Positions 48,465 through 56,757 are shown, numbered from the stretch's first letter. The stretch: 64,000 nucleotides of DNA from Zobellia uliginosa (GCF_900156625.1 NZ_FTOB01000002.1:676275-740274); one strand, 5' to 3'. Made by a program: numbers and translations. The notes: generated from the sequence alone by a model not told the origin.

Positions 48465-49241
48465 ATGAATATAGGTCTTGTACTTTCAGGAGGAGGAATT
48501 AGGGGAGTGGCGCATATTGGCGCTATAAAGGCTTTGGAAGAGCACGGGATTTTCCCGACACATATATCGGGTACCAGTGCCGGAGCCATAGTGGGGGCAC
48601 TCTATGCAGGAGGCGTCGGTTGGGCCGAAATATTACATTTTTTTAAAACCATCCCCCTTTTTCGTACACAGAAGTACGCCCGTAGCAAACCGGGTTTTTT
48701 AGATACGGAAAAGTACTATGATAATTTCAAGGAGTTTTTCCCTAAGGACGATTTTAGTGTATTAAAGAAACCGCTCTACGTAACCGGTACCGATATCATA
48801 AAGGGTACGCTCAAAATATTTCATAAAGGGCAACTCATTCGACCGGTATTGGCCTCGGCTTCCTTTCCGGGTATGTTTACCCCTACCAAAATAGGCGACG
48901 CTTATTATATTGACGGAGGGGTTCTCAATAATTTCCCCATTGAACCGCTAAAAAATAAGTGCGATAAAATTATCGGGGTTTATGTCAATCCACTCAAAAA
49001 AATAAGAATGGAAGATCTAAAACATTCTTATACCGTGGTGGAGCGGGCCTATAAATTAAAGTCCGCTTCCGAATCCATGCTAAAATTCCCGGAATTCGAT
49101 ATGATTATCTCCCCTGAACGCCTTTCTGCTTTCGGCACTTTCGATATGAATAGCATCGATGCCATATTTGACTTAGGTTATCGGGCCGCTAAAGAAAATC
49201 TTGAAGAAAACGACGCAGCATTGCAGTTTATAGTAGAATAG
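48465..49241 (+). CDS. Patatin-like phospholipase (RssA-like)
   Basis: 258 residues of the patatin fold. The oxyanion loop is SGGGIRG (residues 8-14), the nucleophile elbow is GTSAG (Ser38), and the catalytic aspartate is in YYIDGGV (Asp150), forming the Ser-Asp dyad. It has no signal peptide, so is cytosolic or peripheral. It would release fatty acids from phospholipids or lysophospholipids. Placed between cardiolipin synthase and the LOV kinase and under the same promoter type, it fits a membrane-remodelling role. Confidence 0.92.
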   Translation: MNIGLVLSGGGIRGVAHIGAIKALEEHGIFPTHISGTSAGAIVGALYAGGVGWAEILHFFKTIPLFRTQKYARSKPGFLDTEKYYDNFKEFFPKDDFSVLKKPLYVTGTDIIKGTLKIFHKGQLIRPVLASASFPGMFTPTKIGDAYYIDGGVLNNFPIEPLKNKCDKIIGVYVNPLKKIRMEDLKHSYTVVERAYKLKSASESMLKFPEFDMIISPERLSAFGTFDMNSIDAIFDLGYRAAKENLEENDAALQFIVE

Positions 49242-49274
49242 TATAGTAAATAATGACGGTTAAAACAGAAATCA

Positions 49275-49317
49275 TGACAAAGGTCATGTTTCGGTAACCA
49301 AGACCATTATACATTTG
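49275..49317 (+). promoter_or_regulatory. Palindrome-type promoter of the LOV kinase operon (autoregulation candidate)
   Basis: TGACAAAGGTCA (49275-49286), extended to the symmetric arms CATGAC/GTCATG, is followed after 23 nt by TACATTTG (49310-49317), a perfect TAnnTTTG box. The kinase start lies 164 nt downstream, so the leader would be long. A second weaker -7-like box (TAATTTAG, near 49445) could drive a shorter transcript. Confidence 0.7.
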
Positions 49318-49329
49318 CTAAAACCATAC

Positions 49330-49395
49330 ATGGACGCTTTTCACCTCTATAATATTCGGTGGCCTATTACGCCCCACTATTCGGAGTTGGTCTAG
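49330..49395 (+). other. Possible 21-codon leader ORF upstream of the LOV kinase
   Basis: An ATG at 49330 opens a 21-codon frame (MDAFHLYNIRWPITPHYSEL...) ending in TAG at 49393-49395. It starts about 13 nt after the -7 box, within the kinase leader. No ribosome binding site is obvious, so this may be chance. Confidence 0.2.
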
Positions 49396-49481
49396 GTATG
49401 CATATTTACAGGCCTAGTATTGCAACGTGGCCTTGCCTTTTTGTAATTTAGTTTGAAAATAAGGCTTCTAGACTGTACCCA

Positions 49482-52400
49482 ATGGTAGAAAAATTCAAAG
49501 ACAATGACCTTTTCAAAGGAATATTTGAATCTTCGGTAGAAGGTATTATGGTGGTGGACTATAGGGGGCGCATTTTTAAGGCCAACCCTTCAGTCGAAAA
49601 AATGTTCGGTTATGCACCGGGTGAATTGGTGCATAAAACGGTAGAAGATCTTGTGCCGGACCGATACGGAAAATCTCATCAAAACCACAGAAAAAACTTT
49701 TCCAAAAAACCTATATCTCGACCTATGGGGAAAGGGGGAAATCTATGGGGCCTGAGAAAAGACGGCTCACAGTTTCCCGTGGAAATCAGTTTGAGTCCTA
49801 CCCAAATCAACGATGAAAACCTTGTGGTAGCCTTTATTATAGATATAACCGATCGTTTATTGGCCGAAAAAAAGGCCGCCGTCAGTGCCGATAAAATGAA
49901 CGAGGCACAAAGTTTGGCCCATATCGGTAGCTGGGTATGGAACCTGAGGACCAATGAAAGAAACTGGTCGGACGAATTTTATAGAATATGCGGCCTGCCT
50001 CCTGGTGATAGGCGATTGAACGCCGATACGGCCTTAGAGTATATCCATCCCGACGACCGTCAAAATACCCTAGATGGTATTGCATATGCCATTGAAAACA
50101 GTACTTCCTATTCTAATTATAAACGTTTTGTTAGAAGCGATGGTACTGTACGATATATTACGGAAAAGGGTAAGGCCACATATGATAATGACGGCAAGCC
50201 CTTGGAGTGGTTCGGCACCATACAAGACGTCACGGAACAGAAGGCAACCGAACAGGAACTCGAAGAAAATCTGGCCAAGAATAAAGCTTTGTTAGAGGCT
50301 TTGCCCGATATGATGTTCATATTGGACCACCACGGAAAATTTCTCGATTGTTATGCCCCTAAACCTGAAAAATTGTTTGCTCCCGCCAATAGTTTTATAG
50401 GAGGCTATATAAATGACATGCTACCTTCCCATATACGCGAGGTGGTCCGCCATGGGGTCGATAAAGCTATAAGAACCAAGGAAATACAACTTGTAGAGTA
50501 CAATTTTGACGGGGAGAAGGGGAGGCAGTTTTATGAGGGCCGTATTGTCCCTATGGATAAAAACCGCCTGCTGACCATTGTCCGTGATATTACGAACGAA
50601 AGGGCCATAGAGAATATTTTGTATGTGCGCAATCAGGCTTTGGCGGCAACGGCCAACGGTATTATTATTTGCGATGCCCAAGAGCCCGACCACCCCATTA
50701 TCTATGCCAATGAGGCCTTTTGTAAGACCACGGGATACGATGAAGACGATTTTATGGGGAAGAATTGTCGCTTCTTACAGCGTGAAGACAAGGATCAGTC
50801 GGAAATCAAATTAATGTCCGAGGCGATTAAAAAAGGAGAGAATTGCCGTGTGGTATTGCGGAACTATAGAAAAGATGGTTCCTTGTTTTGGAACGAGGTC
50901 AGCATTACGCCCATATACAATGAAGAAAAGGTACTGACCCATTTTGTAGGGGTGCACAACGATGTTACGGCCCATAAGGTAGAAGAGTTCTTTAAGATCG
51001 GTCAATCGCATGTTATGGAAATGATCATTCAACATGAACCCTTGGAACACATTGCCAATAAAATTGTAGAGACCATTGAGACCGCCATTCCCAATTGCCA
51101 GGGATCTATTCTATTATTGGATAAGGAAACGGGCAGTTTACGGCAATTGGCGGCACCAAACGTACCAAAAAGCTTTACAGATGCCATTGAGGGAATACAA
51201 ATAGGGGCGGAAAATGGATCTTGTGGAGCGGCAGCCTATTTGAAAAAAGAGATTATTGTTTCCGATACCTCTAGTAATCCGCTTTGGAAGGCGTTTAAGG
51301 AAGCGGCAGAGGAGGCCAATCTTAAGGCGTGTTGGTCCTTTCCTATATTTTCGTCTAACCAGGAATTGCTGGGCACCTTTGCCATTTATTTCAATGTTTC
51401 GAGAATACCGCTCGATACCGAAAAGGAAATTATTTATAATATCACCCAAGCCACAAGTGTGGCCATTGAGCAGCACAATATTAGTGCGGCACTACGGAAG
51501 AGTAGGGAAGAACTGGCCGTCTATGCCGAAGCACTCGAAAACAAGGTAGCCGAGCGCACCGTTGAATTAAAGGATATGGTGCGGAAGTTGGTGGAATCGA
51601 ATATGAATCTCGAAGATCAAATCCAGATTACCAAAAACGCAGAAAATAGCGCTATTGCCAGTCAGGAGTTGTTGGTCACCATTTTCAAAAATTTTCCCAG
51701 GGGCTTTGTGGGGGTGGTAGATATGCATTTACGTGTTGTGTTCATAGAGGGCGAAGATCTTGATACCCTAAATTTCAGGAAGGCCATACACGTAGGGGAT
51801 ACCATTGACGAGTTAAGTAATGTTCCCGTAGAACTTAAGAAAAAGGTGAAGCAAAACGTGCTAAAGACCTTGAAAGGCGAACATTGTTCCTTTGAGGCGA
51901 AAGTACAAGGCAAATCATATTTGGTCAATACCACACCTTTGTTCAACGAGGAGCATGAGGTGGTTCAGGCCTTGATCGTCTACAATAACATTTCCGACCA
52001 AAAACGGGTAGAGGTCGAGATTCGCAATACGCTGCAAAAAGAAAAGGAACTCAACGAGCTGAAATCGAGATTCATTTCAATGGCTTCCCATGAATTCAGA
52101 ACTCCCTTAAGTGCTATTTTATCGGCAACCAACCTTATTGAAAGGCGAAATGGCGACGGTCAGGAAGAAAAGCGAACAAAGTATATTCAAACCATAAAGG
52201 GCAGTGTAAAAAACTTAGTCGACATACTGAACGATTTCCTATCTTTAAGTAAATTGGAAGAAGGCAAGGTAGTGGCCCAGCCTACCTTGTTCGATTTCGT
52301 TGAGTTTATAGAGGCATTGGTAGAAGAGGTCCAGGGTGTGAAAAAGAACGGCCAGACCATAGATGTCATCAACAGCCGTTCCCGTATAGAGGTTGGGCTA

Positions 52401-52760
52401 GACACAAAATTACTAAGACATATTGTACATAATTTATTGTCTAACGCCATAAAATATTCTGATGAACACAAGCCTATTACGCTAAAAATCACCACCAAGG
52501 ACAGCAGGCTCTTTATTGAGGTTACGGATCGGGGTATCGGAATACCGGCTGAAGATCAAGATTACCTGTTCCAGCGTTTTTATCGGGCAAAAAATGCCAC
52601 CAATTTTCAAGGCACGGGATTAGGTTTGAATATCGTAAGGCAATACACCCTTTTAATGAACGGCACTATCAGCTTTCGTAGCCAGCTAGGCCAAGGCACC
52701 ACTTTTATCGTAGAACTCCCCATAAATCTTTTGACAAATGAAGAAAATACTACTTATTGA
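49482..52760 (+). CDS. Multi-PAS histidine kinase with LOV blue-light sensor domain and GAF domain
   Basis: 1092 residues with no membrane helix, so cytosolic. The order is: PAS about 7-125; PAS_3 about 145-258 (GSWVWNL); PAS about 262-385; LOV domain about 388-497; GAF about 510-675 (NGSCGAAAYLKKEI); coiled coil; PAS-like domain about 728-850; HisKA with His870 in MASHEFRTPLS; HATPase with N-box HNLLSNAIKYSDE, DRGIGIPAED and GTGLGLNIVRQY. The LOV core has GKNCRFLQ with photoadduct Cys429, and flavin-contact Asn461 and Asn471 at +32 and +42, exactly as in phototropin LOV2. The usual signalling Gln at +63 is His492. The stop overlaps the next gene by 23 nt. Other inputs via PAS/GAF are possible. 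Confidence 0.93.
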   Translation: MVEKFKDNDLFKGIFESSVEGIMVVDYRGRIFKANPSVEKMFGYAPGELVHKTVEDLVPDRYGKSHQNHRKNFSKKPISRPMGKGGNLWGLRKDGSQFPVEISLSPTQINDENLVVAFIIDITDRLLAEKKAAVSADKMNEAQSLAHIGSWVWNLRTNERNWSDEFYRICGLPPGDRRLNADTALEYIHPDDRQNTLDGIAYAIENSTSYSNYKRFVRSDGTVRYITEKGKATYDNDGKPLEWFGTIQDVTEQKATEQELEENLAKNKALLEALPDMMFILDHHGKFLDCYAPKPEKLFAPANSFIGGYINDMLPSHIREVVRHGVDKAIRTKEIQLVEYNFDGEKGRQFYEGRIVPMDKNRLLTIVRDITNERAIENILYVRNQALAATANGIIICDAQEPDHPIIYANEAFCKTTGYDEDDFMGKNCRFLQREDKDQSEIKLMSEAIKKGENCRVVLRNYRKDGSLFWNEVSITPIYNEEKVLTHFVGVHNDVTAHKVEEFFKIGQSHVMEMIIQHEPLEHIANKIVETIETAIPNCQGSILLLDKETGSLRQLAAPNVPKSFTDAIEGIQIGAENGSCGAAAYLKKEIIVSDTSSNPLWKAFKEAAEEANLKACWSFPIFSSNQELLGTFAIYFNVSRIPLDTEKEIIYNITQATSVAIEQHNISAALRKSREELAVYAEALENKVAERTVELKDMVRKLVESNMNLEDQIQITKNAENSAIASQELLVTIFKNFPRGFVGVVDMHLRVVFIEGEDLDTLNFRKAIHVGDTIDELSNVPVELKKKVKQNVLKTLKGEHCSFEAKVQGKSYLVNTTPLFNEEHEVVQALIVYNNISDQKRVEVEIRNTLQKEKELNELKSRFISMASHEFRTPLSAILSATNLIERRNGDGQEEKRTKYIQTIKGSVKNLVDILNDFLSLSKLEEGKVVAQPTLFDFVEFIEALVEEVQGVKKNGQTIDVINSRSRIEVGLDTKLLRHIVHNLLSNAIKYSDEHKPITLKITTKDSRLFIEVTDRGIGIPAEDQDYLFQRFYRAKNATNFQGTGLGLNIVRQYTLLMNGTISFRSQLGQGTTFIVELPINLLTNEENTTY

Positions 52761-53805
52761 AGACAATTACGATGTACGTGACATGACTGCGGAAATTCTG
52801 GAACTTGAAAATTACCAGGTAGCCACAGCCGAAAACGGCAAGATCGGTATTGAAAAGGCACGGACCTTTGCCCCCGACCTTATTCTGTGCGATATAATGA
52901 TGCCCGAAGTAGATGGTTATGGTGTTTTTGAAGAACTAAGCCAAGACCAAAAAACGGCCTGCATCCCCTTTATCTTTTTAACGGCCAAGTCGGAAAAATC
53001 CGATTTGCGGAAGGGAATGGCCATGGGGGCCGATGATTACTTGACCAAACCTTTTGAGGCAATAGATTTGATCGAAGCCATAGAGGCACGGCTCAAGAAG
53101 AATTCCTTTTTGCGCAAAGAGTTTTCCAGAAATGTTCAAGGGATCAACGACTTTATAAAGGAGGCCTCAAAATATCAAAACCTAAAAGATCTTTCCGCAG
53201 ACCGTAGTTTGACCCGGTATAGGCCTAAAGAAGCGATTTTTTCAGAGGGGAGCATGGCCCATAACCTTTATTTTATACAAAGCGGGGAGGTTAAAACATA
53301 CAAGCACAACGAAAACGGAAAAGAGTATGTGACCGGCATGTTCAGTGCGGGCGATTTTATCGGTCAACTTTGTATCTTGGGCAGTTTGGGTATGTATACG
53401 GAAACGGCGGTGGCCCTTAGCCACTGTGAAATATGCAGTATTCCCAAGAAAGATTTTACCCAACTATTGTTCAACAATAAAGAGGTTTCGCATAAGTTCA
53501 TCGGTATGATTTCGAACAATGTCATTCATATGCAAAACCAATTGATGGGCCTGGCCTTCGATTCGGTACGTAAAAGAGCCGCTACCGCTTTATTGGAGCT
53601 GTACGATAAAGGGCTTATCAAAGATGATGATATGGGTATCAGTATCTCTAGGGAAGATTTCGCGGGCTTGATCGGTACGGCGACGGAGACGGCCATACGG
53701 GTGCTATCAAGCTTTAAGGATAAGGGATTGATCCAATTGGGCGAATCGCGTAGAATTATACTCGCGGATAAAAAACAATTGCAGCAAGTAGCCGACTTTG
53801 GCTAA
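52738..53805 (+). CDS. REC-cNMP-Crp-type HTH response regulator
   Basis: 355 residues, overlapping the LOV kinase gene by 23 nt. The receiver domain (about 1-122) has acidic residues Glu8/Asp9, phosphoacceptor Asp52 (ILCDIMMP) and the Lys in YLTKPFE. A cNMP-binding/CRP-core domain spans about 155-255 (LYFIQSGEVKTYKHNENGKEYVTGMFSAGDFIG). The Crp-type HTH is about 280-345, with recognition segment ISREDFAGLIGTATETAIRVL. Its Glu-Thr-x-x-Arg matches the CRP/FNR Glu and Arg that read TGA/TCA. A receiver fused to Crp is uncommon. It is the best candidate to bind the TGA-N6-TCA palindromes in this region, including that of its own operon. Confidence 0.92.
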   Translation: MKKILLIEDNYDVRDMTAEILELENYQVATAENGKIGIEKARTFAPDLILCDIMMPEVDGYGVFEELSQDQKTACIPFIFLTAKSEKSDLRKGMAMGADDYLTKPFEAIDLIEAIEARLKKNSFLRKEFSRNVQGINDFIKEASKYQNLKDLSADRSLTRYRPKEAIFSEGSMAHNLYFIQSGEVKTYKHNENGKEYVTGMFSAGDFIGQLCILGSLGMYTETAVALSHCEICSIPKKDFTQLLFNNKEVSHKFIGMISNNVIHMQNQLMGLAFDSVRKRAATALLELYDKGLIKDDDMGISISREDFAGLIGTATETAIRVLSSFKDKGLIQLGESRRIILADKKQLQQVADFG

Positions 53806-53823
53806 TGGCCCTGCTAGCTAGGG

Positions 53824-54054
53824 CTATGCTTTCCGGCCTAGGCGGCGTAACCATTCGAGTCCCTTGCTCAGGGCGAAATCGATTAACGACCGTTTAATGT
53901 CAAAGCTCGCGGCTTGTATCATTTGCTTTGGCTCGAGATGGTCTTTTGTGGTTTTTAGGTCTAGTTTCAGGCTTTCCTTGGCAATTTCACGCTGAAGCCG
54001 TAAAATTTTCAGGTCATGGTCTATTTCCAAAAACGAAGTGTATTTTTTTGTCAT
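53824..54054 (-). CDS. Small hypothetical protein of the YtxH operon (DUF6327-like)
   Basis: 76 residues, overlapping the upstream gene by 4 nt (ATGA). It is helical, with a charged N-terminal amphipathic region (FLEIDHDLKILRLQREIAKESLKLDL) and a basic C-terminus (GLEWLRRLGRKA). No catalytic motif is seen. It completes a three-gene envelope-stress-like unit and is convergent with the response regulator gene. Confidence 0.7.
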   Translation of the reverse strand: MTKKYTSFLEIDHDLKILRLQREIAKESLKLDLKTTKDHLEPKQMIQAASFDIKRSLIDFALSKGLEWLRRLGRKA

Positions 54055-54401
54055 GGCCGATCGAAATAATGTTTCGAGAATTTTTGTAGCAATGGCCGTT
54101 GCAATACCCTTCTGAAAAAATAAAAGATAAGGGCCACTACAATATAAAAGGCACCCACGATCAAAAAGCCCGAATAGAAACTTTCCATAGCCTCATTAAG
54201 GGCAAGGGAGATACCCAAGGATATCATGGACAGGGCCAAAAATAGTACGGCCCCTATGATTAAAGATTGGGCCAGGGTCGTAACCGAAGCCATAAGTACC
54301 TTAAAGAGCTTGAGCTTGTAATATTCTTCGCTGGTTTCGAGATAAGACCTCATATCCGCATCTACGTCAACGAGGTCTTTTTTCAATGTTTCAAATGCCA
54401 T
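54051..54401 (-). CDS. Holin-like/phage holin superfamily III membrane protein
   Basis: 116 residues with two membrane helices (TLAQSLIIGAVLFLALSMISLGISLAL and FLIVGAFYIVVALIFYFF) after an acidic N-terminus. It fits the Actinobacterial/phage holin family found in YtxH operons. It probably works with the YtxH protein in the inner membrane. The lytic holin activity of the family is not implied. It starts 6 nt after the YtxH gene. Confidence 0.75.
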   Translation of the reverse strand: MAFETLKKDLVDVDADMRSYLETSEEYYKLKLFKVLMASVTTLAQSLIIGAVLFLALSMISLGISLALNEAMESFYSGFLIVGAFYIVVALIFYFFRRVLQRPLLQKFSKHYFDRP

Positions 54402-54407
54402 ATCGCA

Positions 54408-54737
54408 TTATTTGTGTAGTTGGGCGTTTTTCTTCTTAAGGTCTTCCAGCTTGCGTTCTAAAGTAGAAATGATGTCATCGGCCTTGTAACTCATATTGCT
54501 AATGGTCTCATCTAATTTTTGCTCGAACTCTTCTTTCTTTTCGTTGGCCGTTTTGGTCAGTTCGTCTTTGGCATGTGCCATTCGTTCGGTTAGGTCGTGT
54601 TTGGCATCTAAAGCCTTGTCTTTGATTTTATGCCTTGTTTCAACTCCTTTGTCGGGGGCATAAAGTATTCCTATGCCCGCACCGATTGCTGCTCCTGTCA
54701 ATAAAGCGAGAAGAATATTTCCACTATCGTTTGCCAT
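54408..54737 (-). CDS. YtxH-like general stress membrane protein
   Basis: 109 residues: a glycine-rich N-terminal helix (NILLALLTGAAIGAGIGILYAPDKG) and then a long charged coiled coil with many Lys/Glu (KDKALDAKHDLTERMAHAKDELT). This is the YtxH pattern, a general stress protein family first known from Bacillus. It leads a three-gene operon divergent from the 54899 gene and shares one palindrome with it. Confidence 0.88.
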   Translation of the reverse strand: MANDSGNILLALLTGAAIGAGIGILYAPDKGVETRHKIKDKALDAKHDLTERMAHAKDELTKTANEKKEEFEQKLDETISNMSYKADDIISTLERKLEDLKKKNAQLHK

Positions 54738-54772
54738 GATTTTAGTTTTTAATTAGTATCAATTGTGAATGG

Positions 54773-54815
54773 TAAAATTAGTCAGGTAAAATTTTTGGCC
54801 ATATGACCTAGGTCA
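54773..54815 (-). promoter_or_regulatory. Palindrome-type promoter of the YtxH operon
   Basis: The perfect palindrome TGACCTAGGTCA (54804-54815) also reads on the minus strand. Twenty-three nt beyond it on that strand is TAATTTTA (54780-54773), matching TAnnTTTG at seven of eight positions. So one operator could serve both divergent genes. Confidence 0.7.
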
Positions 54816-54846
54816 GGCATATAGAAAATATCTACTTGTACTTTAG
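54804..54846 (+). promoter_or_regulatory. Palindrome-type promoter of the 54899 gene (shared operator)
   Basis: The same TGACCTAGGTCA (54804-54815) is followed on the plus strand after 23 nt by TACTTTAG (54839-54846). This 8-mer is identical to that of the hsp20 promoter, at identical spacing. Confidence 0.75.
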
Positions 54847-54898
54847 CAAAGGAGAATGCTCCGAGTTTATGACCATGCGGTCTCTAATTTAAAAGAAT

Positions 54899-55402
54899 AT
54901 GCACGTCCCGAAAACAGAACAAAAACAGGTTTTTCTAAAACCGTACGACCAAATTTCAGATTTGGAAAAGGCCTTAAAAGTGGTCGGTCAGATGGATTTT
55001 GATAACATTGTAATATCGGTAATCGGTAATCTACGAGATGACTATACGGACAATTCGAAAGAATTGACGTTCAAAGAAACGCAATTGAGACATTTTTTTA
55101 TGGAACTTCTAGGGGAGGATACCGCCTTCAACACCTTCTATAACCCCGAATTGGGGCGTTTGTTCGTTGCGGGTTTTTTGGTTTCTACCTTTCTTGACCC
55201 CGTGGGTAGCCGCGCGATAGGGGTACTTTCCGGTGGACCTTATGGTATATTAAGGGGACTGGGGGTGAGCGAGGAACAAGCCTTGGCCAGTGTTGAAAAG
55301 TTAAATGAAGGGGTGACCCTGTTCGTGGCCAGGGGCCATCGTTTCGACCTTGAAAGATTGGAATTGAAATTGGACACTTCGGTCGATATGGATAAACACT
55401 GA
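54899..55402 (+). CDS. Hypothetical stress-like protein with glycine-rich loop
   Basis: 167 residues, no signal peptide. An N-terminal alpha/beta part (LKVVGQMDFDNIVISVIGNLRDDYTDN) is followed by a hydrophobic glycine-rich middle (GRLFVAGFLVSTFLDPVGSRAIGVLSGGPYGILRGLGV). A short alpha/beta end (EGVTLFVARGHRFDLERL) completes it. The layout recalls general-stress proteins of the YflT/DUF1269 type, with an alpha/beta domain and a glycine zipper, but I cannot assign a family with certainty. Confidence 0.6.
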   Translation: MHVPKTEQKQVFLKPYDQISDLEKALKVVGQMDFDNIVISVIGNLRDDYTDNSKELTFKETQLRHFFMELLGEDTAFNTFYNPELGRLFVAGFLVSTFLDPVGSRAIGVLSGGPYGILRGLGVSEEQALASVEKLNEGVTLFVARGHRFDLERLELKLDTSVDMDKH

Positions 55403-55422
55403 TACGCTTTATACGTAGCGAC

Positions 55423-55465
55423 TGACCTAGGTCATAGTTTTCTAGCCCATATGGCCGCAATTTTA
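55423..55465 (+). promoter_or_regulatory. Palindrome-type promoter of the sigma-like gene
   Basis: TGACCTAGGTCA (55423-55434), perfect palindrome, followed after 23 nt by CAATTTTA (55458-55465), a weaker TAnnTTTG match. It is 60 nt before the start codon. Confidence 0.65.
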
Positions 55466-55493
55466 TGGTGTATTCTAATCAAAAACACATAGC

Positions 55494-56264
55494 ATGGACA
55501 CTCTTGAATATTATGAAAGTAAAAAAGAATTTAACGTATTCGTAGCGAGTACCTTTTCTGATCTTACCCGCTTCAAAGAGCAGAACGACCAAAGCTCGTT
55601 CAATAACCTGCTGCTAAAAGATCTTTATCAGGTAAAGCGCTACATTGGCAAAAGGTTGGCCGCGGCCCTGACAAAAGGGAATCTTCCGAAGGGAAAGTAT
55701 AAAGTAGATGATTTTGTAGATCAACTCTTTATAGAAGCTTATACCAACTTTTATGAAGTGGAGAGCAAAGAACGGTTGCATCCTTGGTTGTTCAAAAAAG
55801 CCGATGAGCTTTTGGAAGAGACCATTGTTGATGAGGAGTTTGACGACTACTTCCTGAAGAATATCGATGATTATTCCCGACCTGAATGGGATGCTATGGA
55901 GGAAAAGTTCAGTACCGATGGTGACGGTGATTTTGTCATGATCGACGAACTCGACGATATCTCTTACGCTAAGAACGACTACGTTTTGAACCATGTCTTT
56001 ATTGAAGACAATAATAAGGAACTTATAGCGCAATTAGATAAGGAATTGGGCCAGGAAAATATTAGGAGGCATACTACTATGGTACTGCACAATCTACCAT
56101 TGCCCATGCGTACCGTATTTGAATTGGCTACGGAGTTTCAATTTTCACCGAATGAAATTGCCATGATCAGAAACCAAAGCTTGGAAGAAGTGAAGCAACT
56201 TTTGGAAAATGCAAGAAAGATCCTTGAAGTCAGTTTTTTCAACAGGTATGATGTTAAAAAATAA
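55494..56264 (+). CDS. Sigma-70-like factor (divergent)
   Basis: 256 residues. The N-terminal part (about 45-115, VKRYIGKRLAAALTKGNLPKG...DDFVDQLFIEAYTNFYEV...LHPWLFKKADELLEE) resembles sigma region 2, with an acidic middle insertion of about 60 residues (DDYFLKNIDDYSRPEWDAMEEK). The C-terminal part (about 195-250, VLHNLPLPMRTVFELATEFQFSPNEIAMIRNQSLEEVKQLLENARKIL) resembles sigma region 4. It would direct RNA polymerase to a further set of promoters, giving a second layer to the regulon. No adjacent anti-sigma gene is evident. A non-sigma DNA-binding role cannot be excluded. Confidence 0.65.
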   Translation: MDTLEYYESKKEFNVFVASTFSDLTRFKEQNDQSSFNNLLLKDLYQVKRYIGKRLAAALTKGNLPKGKYKVDDFVDQLFIEAYTNFYEVESKERLHPWLFKKADELLEETIVDEEFDDYFLKNIDDYSRPEWDAMEEKFSTDGDGDFVMIDELDDISYAKNDYVLNHVFIEDNNKELIAQLDKELGQENIRRHTTMVLHNLPLPMRTVFELATEFQFSPNEIAMIRNQSLEEVKQLLENARKILEVSFFNRYDVKK

Positions 56265-56349
56265 GCAGGCTTTCTACAATTGAAAAATGTTTAAGACCAC
56301 CATGGGTTTATTGGTGTCATGAATATAAAACTTTTAAAAGCGTGAGATT

Positions 56350-56757
56350 ATGAAAACACAAACACTGAATCCAAAAACCGAGTTACTTTTAGGGGCAAGT
56401 TTAGATGTGCTTCATTTTGAGAGTAGGGAATGGTTGAGCAACATAGCCTTTTATAAGGATGAAGCCCGATTTTTTGCCGATTTGATAGAGAAAGGGAAGA
56501 CCAAAGATGCCGCAGAAACGGCATACAACCAAATTCTTGAAAATTTAGATGCGGTACATTCCGAATTGTTCGATTACTTGTCCGATGATATCGAAGGGCA
56601 CGAAAGATTGCTCTCTCGCTTGGAAATGGGAGAAAGCGGTCTGGCCGATGCGGATTATCGGGAAAAGCACCGTCAGCTCAAAAAACGAATGGAAACCTTT
56701 ACAGACAACTTTCGTGAGTTTAAAAAGATGGTTTTCGGTTATGTGAAAAATCTCTAA
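56350..56757 (+). CDS. Hypothetical helical protein
   Basis: 135 residues, all-helical by appearance with heptad-like charge pattern (ESREWLSNIAFYKDEARFFADLIEKG, EKHRQLKKRMETFTDNFREFKKMVFG). No signal peptide or known motif. It lies 85 nt after the sigma-like gene on the same strand and could be read from the same palindrome-type promoter. Function unknown. Confidence 0.65.
   Translation: MKTQTLNPKTELLLGASLDVLHFESREWLSNIAFYKDEARFFADLIEKGKTKDAAETAYNQILENLDAVHSELFDYLSDDIEGHERLLSRLEMGESGLADADYREKHRQLKKRMETFTDNFREFKKMVFGYVKNL

Noticed and set aside
56350-56757. Hemerythrin-like oxygen-binding protein
   Set aside because: The helical protein has few His residues and no hemerythrin metal-ligand pattern.
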